Assembly (NCBI GenBank): GCA_026413225.1
Contig: CM048552.1
Span: forward strand, 51,227,001-51,291,000
Direction: 5' to 3'
Origin: Otis tarda
Lineage: Eukaryota; Chordata; Aves; Otidiformes; Otididae
Length of the DNA: 64,000 bases
Position numbers and translations under genes: made by a program. Of this stretch, positions 14,301 to 23,900 are shown one piece after another. Each line of letters starts with the position of its first letter. Within the stretch, counting starts at the first letter, position 1. The notes beneath the pieces were generated by a model that was not told the origin of the DNA, ran no database searches, and worked only from the letters and a program-made list of their open reading frames with translations.

Positions 14301-14362
14301 CCAATGGATGTATAATAACCGAAGAAAGTCTTTTCAATTGGATCATTTCTCTGCTTCACTAA
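2104..14362 (+). CDS. CFAP54: CFAP54-like gene, 3' portion (seven coding exons, partial)
   Basis: Seven exons chain in one frame with AG acceptors and GT donors: 2104-2304, 3521-3714, 7733-7918, 9282-9388, 10119-10308, 11660-11737 and 14243-14362. Together they encode the last 358 residues of a larger protein whose earlier exons lie before the window or were not found. The reading frame is kept across every junction, including two split codons. The product has a Ser/Thr-rich linker and a coiled-coil-like stretch ([20 protein letters not shown]), and ends in an acidic and hydrophobic tail ([15 protein letters not shown]). I infer CFAP54, a roughly 3000-residue protein of the C1d projection of the axonemal central pair needed for ciliary and sperm motility. 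The main support is its place and orientation immediately upstream of NEDD1, as on human 12q23. I did not recognise a catalytic motif. The exon structure is strong; the gene name rests mostly on synteny. Confidence 0.78.
3521..3714 (+). CDS. CFAP54: CFAP54-like exon B
   Basis: The acceptor is CCTAACTCAG and the donor AAAG|GTACTT. The exon is 194 nt and completes the split Gly codon of exon A exactly. It reads through [18 protein letters not shown] and ends PADSSK in phase 0. Confidence 0.8.
3715..7732. other. Intron of the CFAP54-like gene with an antisense CR1
   Basis: Four kilobases between exons B and C. Apart from the CR1 at about 5464-6350 I see only AT-rich unique-looking sequence and a short (TCTA)n near 3930-3947. 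Confidence 0.55.
5464..6350 (-). mobile_element. CR1 LINE, 5'-truncated, antisense, reverse transcriptase C-terminal part
   Basis: On the minus strand, from about 6350 down to 5548, an open frame encodes the C-terminal part of a CR1 ORF2 reverse transcriptase. It includes the GIECTLSKF block just upstream of the catalytic dyad, [38 protein letters not shown] and [11 protein letters not shown]. It ends in the conserved ALSNLI, followed by the CR1 3' tail, which reads as AGAATCACAGAAC on the plus strand at 5464. The 5' end is truncated, as is usual for this family. The frame has no stops over more than 240 codons, suggesting a fairly young copy. However, the two catalytic Asp of the F-A-D-D box are Asn here (6313-6318). 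It lies antisense in a CFAP54-like intron and cannot be autonomous. Confidence 0.93.
7733..7918 (+). CDS. CFAP54: CFAP54-like exon C
   Basis: The acceptor is TTTGTGTTTCAG and the donor AAG|GTATAA. The exon is 186 nt, phase 0 at both ends, 62 codons. The content is Ser/Thr-rich and ends [20 protein letters not shown]. The next intron begins with an in-frame stop, so the donor defines the end. Confidence 0.82.
7919..9281. other. Intron of the CFAP54-like gene
   Basis: AT-rich sequence between exons C and D; no repeat or RNA gene recognised. Confidence 0.5.
9282..9388 (+). CDS. CFAP54: CFAP54-like exon D
   Basis: The acceptor is TCTCTTTCACAG and the donor CTAG|GTAAAT. This 107-nt exon is too short to stand out as an open reading frame. 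It encodes [20 protein letters not shown] and ends SGHLWIPLA plus two bases of an Arg codon, which the next exon completes. Confidence 0.8.
10119..10308 (+). CDS. CFAP54: CFAP54-like exon E (coiled-coil-like segment)
   Basis: The acceptor is TTCTTTCAG and the donor GAA|GTAAGT, close to consensus. The exon is 190 nt; its first base completes AGA (Arg). It encodes a heptad-like stretch [19 protein letters not shown] followed by a Ser/Lys-rich linker ending HLDEKTE. Confidence 0.83.
10309..11659. other. Intron of the CFAP54-like gene
   Basis: Between exons E and F. A small exon-like stretch near 10524-10569 with AG and GT edges was tested and is out of phase with exon F. Nothing else seen. Confidence 0.5.
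11660..11737 (+). CDS. CFAP54: CFAP54-like exon F
   Basis: The acceptor is TACCATTAG and the donor GAG|GTATGC. This 78-nt exon, phase 0 at both ends, encodes [20 protein letters not shown] followed by SLPLTE. Confidence 0.8.
11738..14242. other. Last intron of the CFAP54-like gene
   Basis: A 2.5-kb intron. A less AT-rich patch at about 12110-12400 carries short open frames on both strands, but I recognise no protein or repeat family in it. Confidence 0.45.
14243..14362 (+). CDS. CFAP54: CFAP54-like terminal exon G
   Basis: The acceptor is CTGTTTTTTCAG, phase 0. The exon encodes 39 residues, including [16 protein letters not shown], and ends FNWIISLLH then TAA at 14360-14362. An AATAAA lies 68 bases after the stop, which supports this as the true 3' exon. 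Confidence 0.83.
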   Translation: MPFDVTLQSIASLEDMFDPANGCIITEESLFNWIISLLH

Positions 14363-14429
14363 ATTCTATTTTTGCAATAACTTCATCAATTGTTGAGTGC
14401 TATAGATTTAGACTTAAAGTTCTAGTGTT

Positions 14430-14435
14430 AATAAA
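14430..14435 (+). terminator. Polyadenylation signal of the CFAP54-like gene
   Basis: AATAAA in the context TGTTAATAAAACAACC, 68 bases past the stop codon. It implies a very short 3' UTR with cleavage near 14450. Known as the vertebrate poly(A) hexamer; use here is inferred from position. Confidence 0.6.
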
Positions 14436-14450
14436 ACAACCTCATTAAAC

Positions 14451-17400
14451 AAACCAGGATTTGGCTCCTACTGTGTTTTATAATTTTCATTTTTAGCTTA
14501 TTTCTAATTAAGTAAAAATTAATAGTTAAAAAAATTAAAATACATTTTTGGGAATTAAATGTATTGAAAGTAGTTTCTTAATAAGAGGATTACAAAATTG
14601 ATTTATTAAATAATCTATAATTAAGTGAGTTTATTGGGAGATAATTTCTTATTGTTTAGAAAAGCTGAATAGGCCTGTAGCCTTCTAACATCTGCTAATA
14701 GACACTACTTTTCCCCAAGTTTTATTCTCATCTGCAATTTTTAATTGCTTTTGCAGTTATCAAAAGTTGGTTTTATTTCTGAGGTTGAGAATATTTTTTT
14801 TGCTAAAAGTCATCACTGAGTTTGTTATTTTACCCTTCTATTCGGAAAACAGCATTTCAGACTTTTCTGTCTTTTGTTAAAGAAAAACACATCACAGGTT
14901 GCTGAGGGTGGGAATGATCATTCAGGTGCCTCCATAATTTCAAAGCATTTTTATGAAAAAAAAAAAGCCAGTGTAAAAAATAAAATGGTACTATATAGAA
15001 GATTTTTGGACATCATTCTAAAATGCTAACAAACCCTCTATTTACGTTGTCAATGTTGTAAATATTATTTTAAAGTGCTGAAGAAACTCTAATGAGTCCT
15101 AACACCAGCCACCTAAGGCAATATGCTTGTCCAGTGTTAGAGATGGGGAATTCGACATGAAAAAGAGAGTTAGTTGAACAAGGCGGCACAAAAGAGTGCT
15201 CACAGCCCTTTGGCTTTGCTCACATCACAAGGCCAGGCCCTTCTTTGCTAGTTACAATCATTCATTTGTTTGCAACAAACAGCAAAAAGCTCAGGACGTT
15301 TGGGCAGGAGCCCTGTGAGACTTGTCCTACCACTAGCTATGTGTCGCCATGAAGATTCAGGAATAATAGTTACCACTCCTGGGTTCACTTGCTGTGAAAA
15401 ATAAACAAGTGGGTTGAAACGCCAGCCCCTTTCACTTCAGTCAGGCTTTCCCTGTGCTGTAGCCTCATGATAAAATGATAAAATATTTTGAGCTATTTGG
15501 AAATTGCAGATTCACCTTGTCTTGTGCTTTTCAGAGAATGTTACTTGGTTGAGTGAAGTTTCTTTTACGGAGGGGAAGAGAGAGAGAGAGAGAGAGAGGT
15601 AGAAGATTCAGCATAATGAGGATCCTAAATGTAACAGGAAGAAATGGAGTGAGGTTTTCTGCTATTTTTCTTTATTCTTATAAAAGAAAGAAGACTGGAT
15701 GTATTTGTGTTATGTGTAGCTTTTTAAAAGTTGTGCTATCTTTTATTTTGCGTAGCCTTTTCTAGAAGGTGGTAGGTAGTAGGAAAATGAGAAGGATTAT
15801 GATACAATGATAAAAAGAAAGTAAAAACTGAGTAATTGATAGGGAAGGTATTTTTGCAAGACAATTTTAAAACTGAGTTAGAACGGTTATTTAACTCAGC
15901 TGCCTAATAGCCAGTTTGGAGGAGATATTCCTTAGCACTATTCTTTCAATTGAAAGAATTTATTGTTCTGCAGTTCTTCAAAAAGCAGGAGATAAAAATT
16001 GACATTATGCATTTTTCTTTTACAAGGAACAAGTAGAAAATTGCAGCTTTTTTTTTTTTTTGGAAAAGCTATTCGGTCTTTCCTTGTGCTTTGTAAAAAG
16101 TATAAAACCTTTCTCTTTTTGGAGTCACCTTGAGGATTATCATAGAACTTTTATGCAGCTTAATTAATATTTGTAAAACACTCTATAGCATCAGGTGAAA
16201 ACAGAAGTAAAGTTCTATTACAGACGAGGTGCTTCTTCAGTGCTGCGAGGCTGGACCTTGCTATAATTCCTATACTTGAAAGAGAAATATTAAATAAAAT
16301 GCTTTACATAAGCATTTAAAATACATTACACAATCTAAGATATTTTTGTTGAAACAAAAATATTATCCTACCATCTCCTTTAACATAGCACAGGAAAATA
16401 ATAATGTTCAAACACTGACCTCACTGTATCCATAGCAGCAGATTTTGCTCTCATAAACACAGAATTAAGTATTCAATGCAGGTTTCAGATGAAAACATTG
16501 GAGAAAACATTTTTCTTTCAGCATATAATTAAACTCCTTAGTTAAAATCTGCTTGTAAGGAAGGAAGCTCATATCTAAACATCTCCAGTAATTGCACAGA
16601 AAAAAAATATAAAGCTAATTGCAAAGTAAATTGCTTCTTGTTTTGTGTATTATAGTAGTTTGGGTGGGTTTTTCCTTACCATTGAATGCAGACTAAAGCT
16701 TTCAATACATGGGACTAGAATAAATTTGTGTCAGCACCATGCTCAATTAAATTTCTATAGAAAACTTGTTTGTGTCACCATCTACAAAATGAAAAAGGAA
16801 GAGGAGAAAGGCACCTTCTTTGATTTCACAGTCTGAAGTGTAAGGGAGGGCCCCCCTGCTATGTGGAGGTCTGCCCTGTGATCTGCCCCATACAACACCG
16901 CTGAAGGGCTACTTACCGACTTGACAGCTTTGAACCACTGGCATGTTTACCAATTCTTTTCATATTTTAACTGAAATATTTCTCCATTCCACATACATGA
17001 AAGGAATGGATAGTGTTTCCCTATCTGATAAGCTGTGGAATGGGACAAGGGAAGACAGAGTGAGAACTGTGGGGTCATATTGAAAGGATTCTGAAATTAA
17101 TGACATTTTATCTTCAGTGCATCCCCTGGATGAGGGACAAGAAGGATCCTACAGGGAACTAAAGACCAGTAAAAAGAGATCTTGGTTTTTTTTTTTTTTT
17201 CAATTTCTTTGATAATGTCTGTTCTCTGAACTGATTGAAGCAAGCGTCCTGCAAACAAAACCAGTTCCTGGTCCTGTAATTAATAACTGCATCATCAAGA
17301 ATGTGCCAGGGCTCAATTTGAAATTGAACAGGCAGCTTGACACTGACAGGTCTGAATGGGTTTTACAACACTTCCATTTTCAAATACTGTTTCAATATAG

Positions 17401-19199
17401 TTTTAAGTTATATTGCTGCCTTGATTAAGAGTTGTATATTCAAGGCATTCACAGGATTTGTCTGATGCCTACAAATACCTCGCAACCTGAAATTCTTTCT
17501 GGTTAAATTAATTTTATGATGTGGAAATTAGTAATTTGACACAGATTTATTCAATTGTATGTGACTGGTTTCTAAATTCCACTACAGCTCCAACTCACGC
17601 TTATGTTTTGTTTGGCCTAAGTCTTTATCCAATTTTTTGGATGACATCAGTCTAAATAAATAATCCTAGCAATTAGCCTCACTGTGCCTCAGTTTCTTTG
17701 TCTGAAGATAACAGTAATCCCCTCATCAGTGAGGGATTTGAAGTTTTCTGCATCAACATTTGGAAAATATTTTCAGATCCTTGAAGGAACAAGGCAGGGA
17801 ATTTAAGTTATTATTCAATTGAGACACAATGTAAAAGCGATAGTCATTTGTTTCCAAATCCCTTTTCAGTGAAACCCAAGAAGAAAGATTTTAAAGAGAA
17901 TAATGATGAAACTAGAATTAATTGTTGGAATTACAGGCTAATATGCTGAACTAATTAAGCCAGCAAATAGTTCCATTTATGTTTGCCAAAGATTTTCTTT
18001 GAATAAAAGATACTGAGTACATCATCAAATTAAAGAAGTGAAAATATGAAGCATGGGTTAATCTTTAAAACAGAATAGGTGAAAGGGTCCAGAGGCAAGT
18101 ACTGAAGTCAAATATTTACCACTGCAATTTAATTTTCCACTTTGAAACCCGAGAGATAATTAGAATTATTCTCATTTATCTCCCATGTCAGTATGATTTA
18201 GGATTCTACTTAATGTGCAGAGAAAAAAAAAGTACACATTGAAGTGAACTGCACCAAAAATCTCAGTGCCACACAGTGGAAAACCACCTGTCTATATACA
18301 GTTAGGCTCCACAGTGAGAAGATAAAAAAGATAAGGGATATTGTTACAGGAAAGAAAAAGCTTTTGATTCTACCTATTGAAGATACACAGAACAGAACAA
18401 CGAGTATCAGCCTTAGAAGTGAAACATGGTTGGTTTAAAAGCAAATTAGGACAATAAAGTGGAGTGGGGGTAGAAGACTTGTCGGAATGCTGTAGGTTCC
18501 CTAACACTCAGACACACCAGGGAAGACAGATGATAGATGACATGGCTAATGATCGGTTAATGAGGATGAATTGCTGCAATAAAGACATCATCCTCATTGC
18601 TGTAGGGAAATAACGATGGCATTTTGTATAGCAGTGACACAAGTATCTTTCCTGATTCTAAGTTCACTTATACAGACTAGAAATGAAATGAACTTGGAAA
18701 ATCAAAACTCCATCAGCAAAGGAAAGCAAATGGGTATTTCAGATCTCTTGATTCTGAGTGCTGCACACAAGGTTAAGGCTCATTTGAAACCAGATCTCTA
18801 AGGAACCACTTAGTTTTGCTACAGTTTTCATGTCTAACACCCCTTTAAAGACAATCTTTTACTACATAGTTTTCCTCTTGGGTTTAGAAAGCAGAGGCTG
18901 TGAAAATACGTATTACCTTTGAGGAAATGCAGCTTTTATTTTAATAAGTAAAAATAAAATAATCTGTCCTACAAAATTCATCAGGACCAGAGTTAACAGC
19001 CATATTCTAAGTCTGGATACGGATGCAACAGTTCTCCGTTACTTCATCAGTTACTGGAAGTAAACGTGAAGCGTGTAATGGGGTACAAGCAGGTACGTTG
19101 TGAACAGAATTAAAAACAGACTTGAGTAGACACGCGGTTCAGGAACTCCTCTGTTCGGAATGTGTTTACTCGTTATTTATGATGCTCTGTCAGTGACGA
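14451..19199. other. Intergenic region between the CFAP54-like gene and NEDD1
   Basis: About 4.7 kb of AT-rich sequence. It contains an (AG)n microsatellite near 15577-15598 and short poly-T runs near 16051 and 17187. I see no coding exon, CR1 or RNA gene. The genes lie head to tail, so the CpG island at its right end serves NEDD1. Confidence 0.55.
15577..15598. repeat. (AG)n microsatellite
   Basis: About eleven AG units in a purine-rich context (GGGGAAGAGAGAG...GAGGTAG). Simple sequence repeat with no associated gene. Confidence 0.85.
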
Positions 19200-19990
19200 A
19201 GAAGGACCGGGCCGGCCGTGCCGGATGCTCCTCCGCCTGGGCACGGTGACCTCTCAAACCCCCAGCCTCGCCACGGCCCGGCACTACAGGCCCCCCCTCA
19301 GACCATCAGGCTTCGGCCACGCCTCCCCAGGGGCGGCCGGGCCCCCGGGGGCCGTTTCAGGGCCGGTCGGTGCCTCTCGGGCCCCACTGGCAGGAACGGC
19401 GCGCTCACCCTCCCGCCTCTTCGCCCCTTGCGGGCCACCGTAGGCGCCGGGGGAAGCGAAGGCGCGCGGGGGCTGTTGGGACGGGCTGTTAAGTTGGATG
19501 CGGCGCGGAAAGTCGGCTCCGCGAGGGCGGGCGCGCGGCAGGGCGGCGCTCATTGGCCGGGAGTGCGGGCCGACCCCGTAGAGAACTGGGAGCAGAAGGG
19601 CCCGAGCCAATCGGGGCGTCCGGCGCCGGGCCCGATCCCCGAGGAGCCGCCGGGCGAGGCTGGGCCGGGAGGGGAAGGGAAGGGGCTCGGCCTGGGGCCC
19701 GCCCTGCCAGGTGGGCGACGGCGGCGGGGGGTGGGCGTCCCGACGTGCCTCAGGGAGAGCGCGGAAGGCGGTGGCGGCCCGCAGGGCCGCGCTTGGCGGG
19801 AGCGGGAGCAGGGCCAGGGCCGGGCGGTGGCGATGCCGGGGGTGCGCGGAGCGGCTCCTCCCGCGGCCTCCGGGGCTGACGGTGTCGATCGGGGAGAGAA
19901 GCCCCGTGCGAGGCGAGAAAGGGGGAGAGGGAGGCAGGGCAACGGCTGAGCGGAGGCGGTTGTGGAGCTTGAGTTTCCTGAGTGATTTTG
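19200..19990 (+). promoter_or_regulatory. NEDD1: CpG-island promoter of NEDD1
   Basis: An abrupt switch from AT-rich DNA to very GC-rich, CpG-dense sequence (many GCGCG, GGCGG and CCGG steps) about 0.9-1.6 kb upstream of the NEDD1 start codon. Two CCAAT boxes, in opposite orientations, lie at 19552-19556 (ATTGG) and 19607-19611 (CCAAT), 55 bp apart, inside the GC-rich core. No TATA box was seen. CCAAT pairs in a CpG island are the usual NF-Y layout of housekeeping and cell-cycle genes, which fits a mitotic protein; occupancy is inferred. Long open frames on both strands here are by-products of GC richness. Confidence 0.85.
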
Positions 19991-20095
19991 TCAGTGTTAG
20001 GCACCCTCTTAAGCATTCATGGCAGTGAGAATTAGTGGCCTAAAGCGATGTAGAAACGTCCCGGAAACTTGGCAAAAGGATGGCTGTCTTTTCAG
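19600..20095 (+). other. NEDD1: Probable non-coding first exon of NEDD1 (ends uncertain)
   Basis: The start codon lies 9 bases inside an exon beginning at 20831, so at least one upstream non-coding exon is needed. Two donor candidates follow the CCAAT boxes: CCAG|GTGGGC with exon end 19710, and TTCAG|GTGAAG with exon end 20095. I cannot tell which is used, or whether both are. The start of transcription is a guess from the CCAAT positions. Confidence 0.45.
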
Positions 20096-20838
20096 GTGAA
20101 GGATGAGCTTACCTTTTGAGTCCTTGTTTGTTGCTAGTTTAAAATTAGGCAGAGTAAAAAGCTGAGAATAAATTTTACAAGCCTGGAATCGGTTAGCCTG
20201 GCTTTAGCTCTTAAAACGGTGTCCCTCAAAACAAATAGTAGCACATTGTCGTTGGTAGTCTTTTTGGTTTTTAGTATTATGTAAGCCGCCTTGAAAATTG
20301 ACTCATCGTTGCTTCTATTCTACCGTTAAAGGTTTAGTTTAAAGGATTCTGGAAGGTCTCCTGTAGGATGGTGATATGAACGCTGGAATAAGTCCTTTAG
20401 GTCCAAACTTCCAGCCTTTCCCTGCAACAGGCGGTTTGATTCGAGCTTGTGTATCTCCATCTGCTGGTGAGCAGTGAGTCCTGGAAACAGTCATGGCTTC
20501 GTGTTAGGCAGCTGTAGACTCTGTGGCGATATAAGCGTCGTTTTAGCCGCTCGATACCATAGAAGGGGATGGCCTTTCCTTTGTGAAAAGGAAAGCATAC
20601 ATTTCCCGCAAGAATTTGAGTAACAAAAGTGTGGAGTGTTTACTGCTTTCAGCAGTATGTTCATCTGAACAGTACTAATTGTGTCTCTAGACAAATGTCC
20701 TGGTTATCAAGAAAACAATATTCAGTGGCATAGATAAAATTATTCTTGACTTGTGGAGATACCTGGTTTTTATTTTTACTTTATATATAATGTCTTTTCA
20801 TTTTTTAACTTATTTTTCTTGCAAAAACAGGTGCAGCC

Positions 20839-20974
20839 ATGCAAGAAGGCATACGTTTTGCTTCATCAGGGGATGATATTAAAATATGGGATTCCTCATC
20901 TCTAACTGTGGTGGAGCAGTTCAACCCACATACACCTACACATCCAGTCAGCTCACTGTGTTGGGCCAGCAATA
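20839..20974 (+). CDS. NEDD1: NEDD1 coding exon 2 (start codon)
   Basis: Residues 1-45 plus one base of codon 46. The exon begins at 20831 after TTGCAAAAACAG. The ATG context is GCAGCCATGC (G at -3). It holds the first WD40 strands, [13 protein letters not shown]. The donor AATA|GTATCC is weak. Confidence 0.93.
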
Positions 20975-23900
20975 GTATCCTTTACAGTTTCAGCCATAGT
21001 TTTGTGTATGTCCTGCAAAATTTCAGTGATTTTTTTTTTTTAATTTTATTTATTTTTTTATTAAGGTGTCTGTAAACAGGCCTAATGCAGTTTTGAAGTC
21101 TTACATAAAAAGATTTCTATACATTGTGAAGAAAATCTTGTGGTTCTCTGTGTTGAAGTGATTTACAAAATAAATTCGTGCTGGTAAATGCTTCTGAAGA
21201 AGTTTCTCTTCGTTTAGGAGGCTAACGCTTTTTTTAATGATGATTATATGCTTGAATTGCTGAACAACTGTAAAGCTTACTCATTTGTTTCTTCAGTACA
21301 CTTACCTCTTACTCTCTAGGCACTGGTTTTCTTTGTGCTGTTTGTAGCATTTACTGTGGAAGCGTAAATGTGTTTGATGTGTAGGAAAACATCCATAGGA
21401 TGGTGGTAAATTACACATGAAAATGGATCTCGCACATTTAGACATTTTGCCTCTGTCTTGGAAGCCTATTACAGGGTAATGATACCTGGTGCCAGGTGTT
21501 AGGTGAATATGTGAGGAGTTTCCTGAGAACAGTGCGCTGTCAGGTGAACAGCTTGTATGGCTGTCACAGGAAAAGGTGGTGATGTCTGATCTTGGTGTAA
21601 AAGAAGGACAGGATGTTGGCATATAACAATTAAGTCCTGCAAGTTCTGAATGTGCCTGTCCTCTAAGTCTGCAAATAAGCGAATGTATGAGAAAAAAGTT
21701 AAAACACTTGGAGCACAACTGAATGTTTTGTCTATGGAGCTTGCAGAGAAATCAAAGCATAGATATAATATTTATATATATATGTGTGTGTGTGTGTGTG
21801 TTGTTTAGTAAACTTTAGCTATAGACCATCTGTCTTGTGCTTTCTTCCACGTAGTCTCCTCTTCATCCCCCAAAACTGAAACAGTGAAGTATCTTACTCT
21901 ATATGCTTTTGAATGTTTGTTGGGGTAAAGCATTGGTTTTGATTCTGTGCAATTCTGTAAGCTAAAATGTTGCCTTAAAATAATGAAATAAATAGCAAGC
22001 ACTAATCCACCTACCAGTTCTCTGGTGTTAAATCCAGCCAATTAACCTGTGTTTTTAAATGAGCGAATATAAAATCACAGTGGGCGTTGGCCTGAAGACC
22101 TACAGAACATGGATCGAAATGATTACTCGATTAGTGTAGTGGGGCTGTAGAGGCAGTTTCCCTGCTCTGTAGTTCAATATTGAAGGCTTTTATTAGTCCT
22201 TTGAGCTACTTGGTGTCATAAAAGGTTCTTTTGGGGATTTTGTTTTACTTCCCTCAATATAGAGGGAGACAAATTAGCAAACATTCATTGTACTCCAGCA
22301 ATTACATGGTGAAGTAGTTTAACTTTTGTCACAAACAAGGCTGTTCTTTAAATCCATAGTCTGCTAACAGCAACGCACATTCCCTTGAAGTGTAGTGATA
22401 AATAGAGCTCTTACTTGAGGGCGATGGGGAAACAAAATCATAGACTAGATAAGCTGCCTTAGTGGTAAAGAGCTCTTAAATAATATCTGCCAGATACTTC
22501 TCTCTGAAAGAAATGGCTCTGCCCTGTATTGGGAAGTAAGGGTTTTAGTTAACGCAAGAGCTTCTTAATGAAAGCTTAGAAAATAGCCTTATGTTTCTAT
22601 TTCTAGGTCCCTTCAAGGTACAGTACTTTAGACTGTTTAACCAATCTGCCTTCTGTTCAATAAGGGGAACTTACTGTTGCTTTTATTATTCACCAGTATA
22701 ATGCAGTTATGGTCTGTAACTTGCGGCTAAGATAGATACCTGGCCACTGCTTCTGCTGCTGGTGATAAAATAGTTGTTTCCAGCTGTAAAAGCAAACCTG
22801 TTCCACTCTTTGAAATAGCTGAAGGAGTAAGTATGACTAACCCTGTTCTCTGGTTTTTTTTCGCCACTGCACCTTGTGTACTGTTTGTATCACATCTGTT
22901 CTGCATATTGTGATCAATTTAATTTTAGTATTGTGAGAGTTATGGCATGTATATAAAAAAATTCATTGTATATTGTTAAATACATATAAAGAGTAGGGAG
23001 AATAGTGCTTCTAAAATAGTTCTACCAGTAGGAAAATATAAATGCAGTTATACTAGCATTTGGTGTTGATGGCTTTCTGCTAGGGGCATTTGCCTATTGA
23101 GCCTCAATGTGATAGCCCGAGGCAGTCAGTGATTCAAACTTTGCCTAATGTGTACATGAGGAACAGAGCTCAAGTTTGAACTTCATTCTCCTACTTGAAT
23201 TGCCAATATTATTTATGCATTCCTGTTAATTGTACATTGAAAAACGTAAGAGTCCACATAAAGGTTGTTCTTGGAGCGTACATGCGCTAGCATCTGGAAA
23301 TATGTGAATCATAGAATGGTTTGAGTTGGAAGGGACCTTTAAAGGTCATCTGGTCAAACCCCCCTGCAAGGAGCAGGGACATTTCCAACTGGATCAGGTT
23401 GCTCAGAGCCCTGTCCAACCTGACCTTGAATGTTTCCAGGGAACTATTGTTATGGTTGGGAATTATTTTCTTCCTGTTAAATGGAAGCATGACACTATAA
23501 ACTTTTCAGGAAACTGGACTTAATTTTAGAAGAGTCTCTTGACAGGGTTACTTGAATGACTTGCTAGTATTCTAAACCATTCTAATTATTCTCCTTGGAT
23601 AGCTATTGTAATGCTAATTTGAACTGGAAATTTTCTTAAAAGTGTTCAAACCAGGCTTTAGGTTGCTGAGGCAAATACTTTCAAAGGTGGGAGTATTTGT
23701 CCTGGAGACTTCAGTGAATCTAATCTGTACCTAATGCAATCATTTGCAATTTTACCATGTCAATAATTAGATGGACTTGTTTTTTCTTAATTCAAATCTC
23801 AGAAACTTAAAAGTGAATTTTCAGCATGATAGAACTGAATAATAATTTGTCCTCGATGTAGGTCTATCATCAAGATTGACATTTTTTTTTCAAAAGCTAG

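Noticed and set aside
19218..19949. Long open frames on both strands (up to 243 codons) in the first CpG island
   Set aside because: Low-complexity Arg/Gly/Pro/Ala content in several overlapping frames at once, typical of stop-poor GC-rich DNA; no homology recognised.
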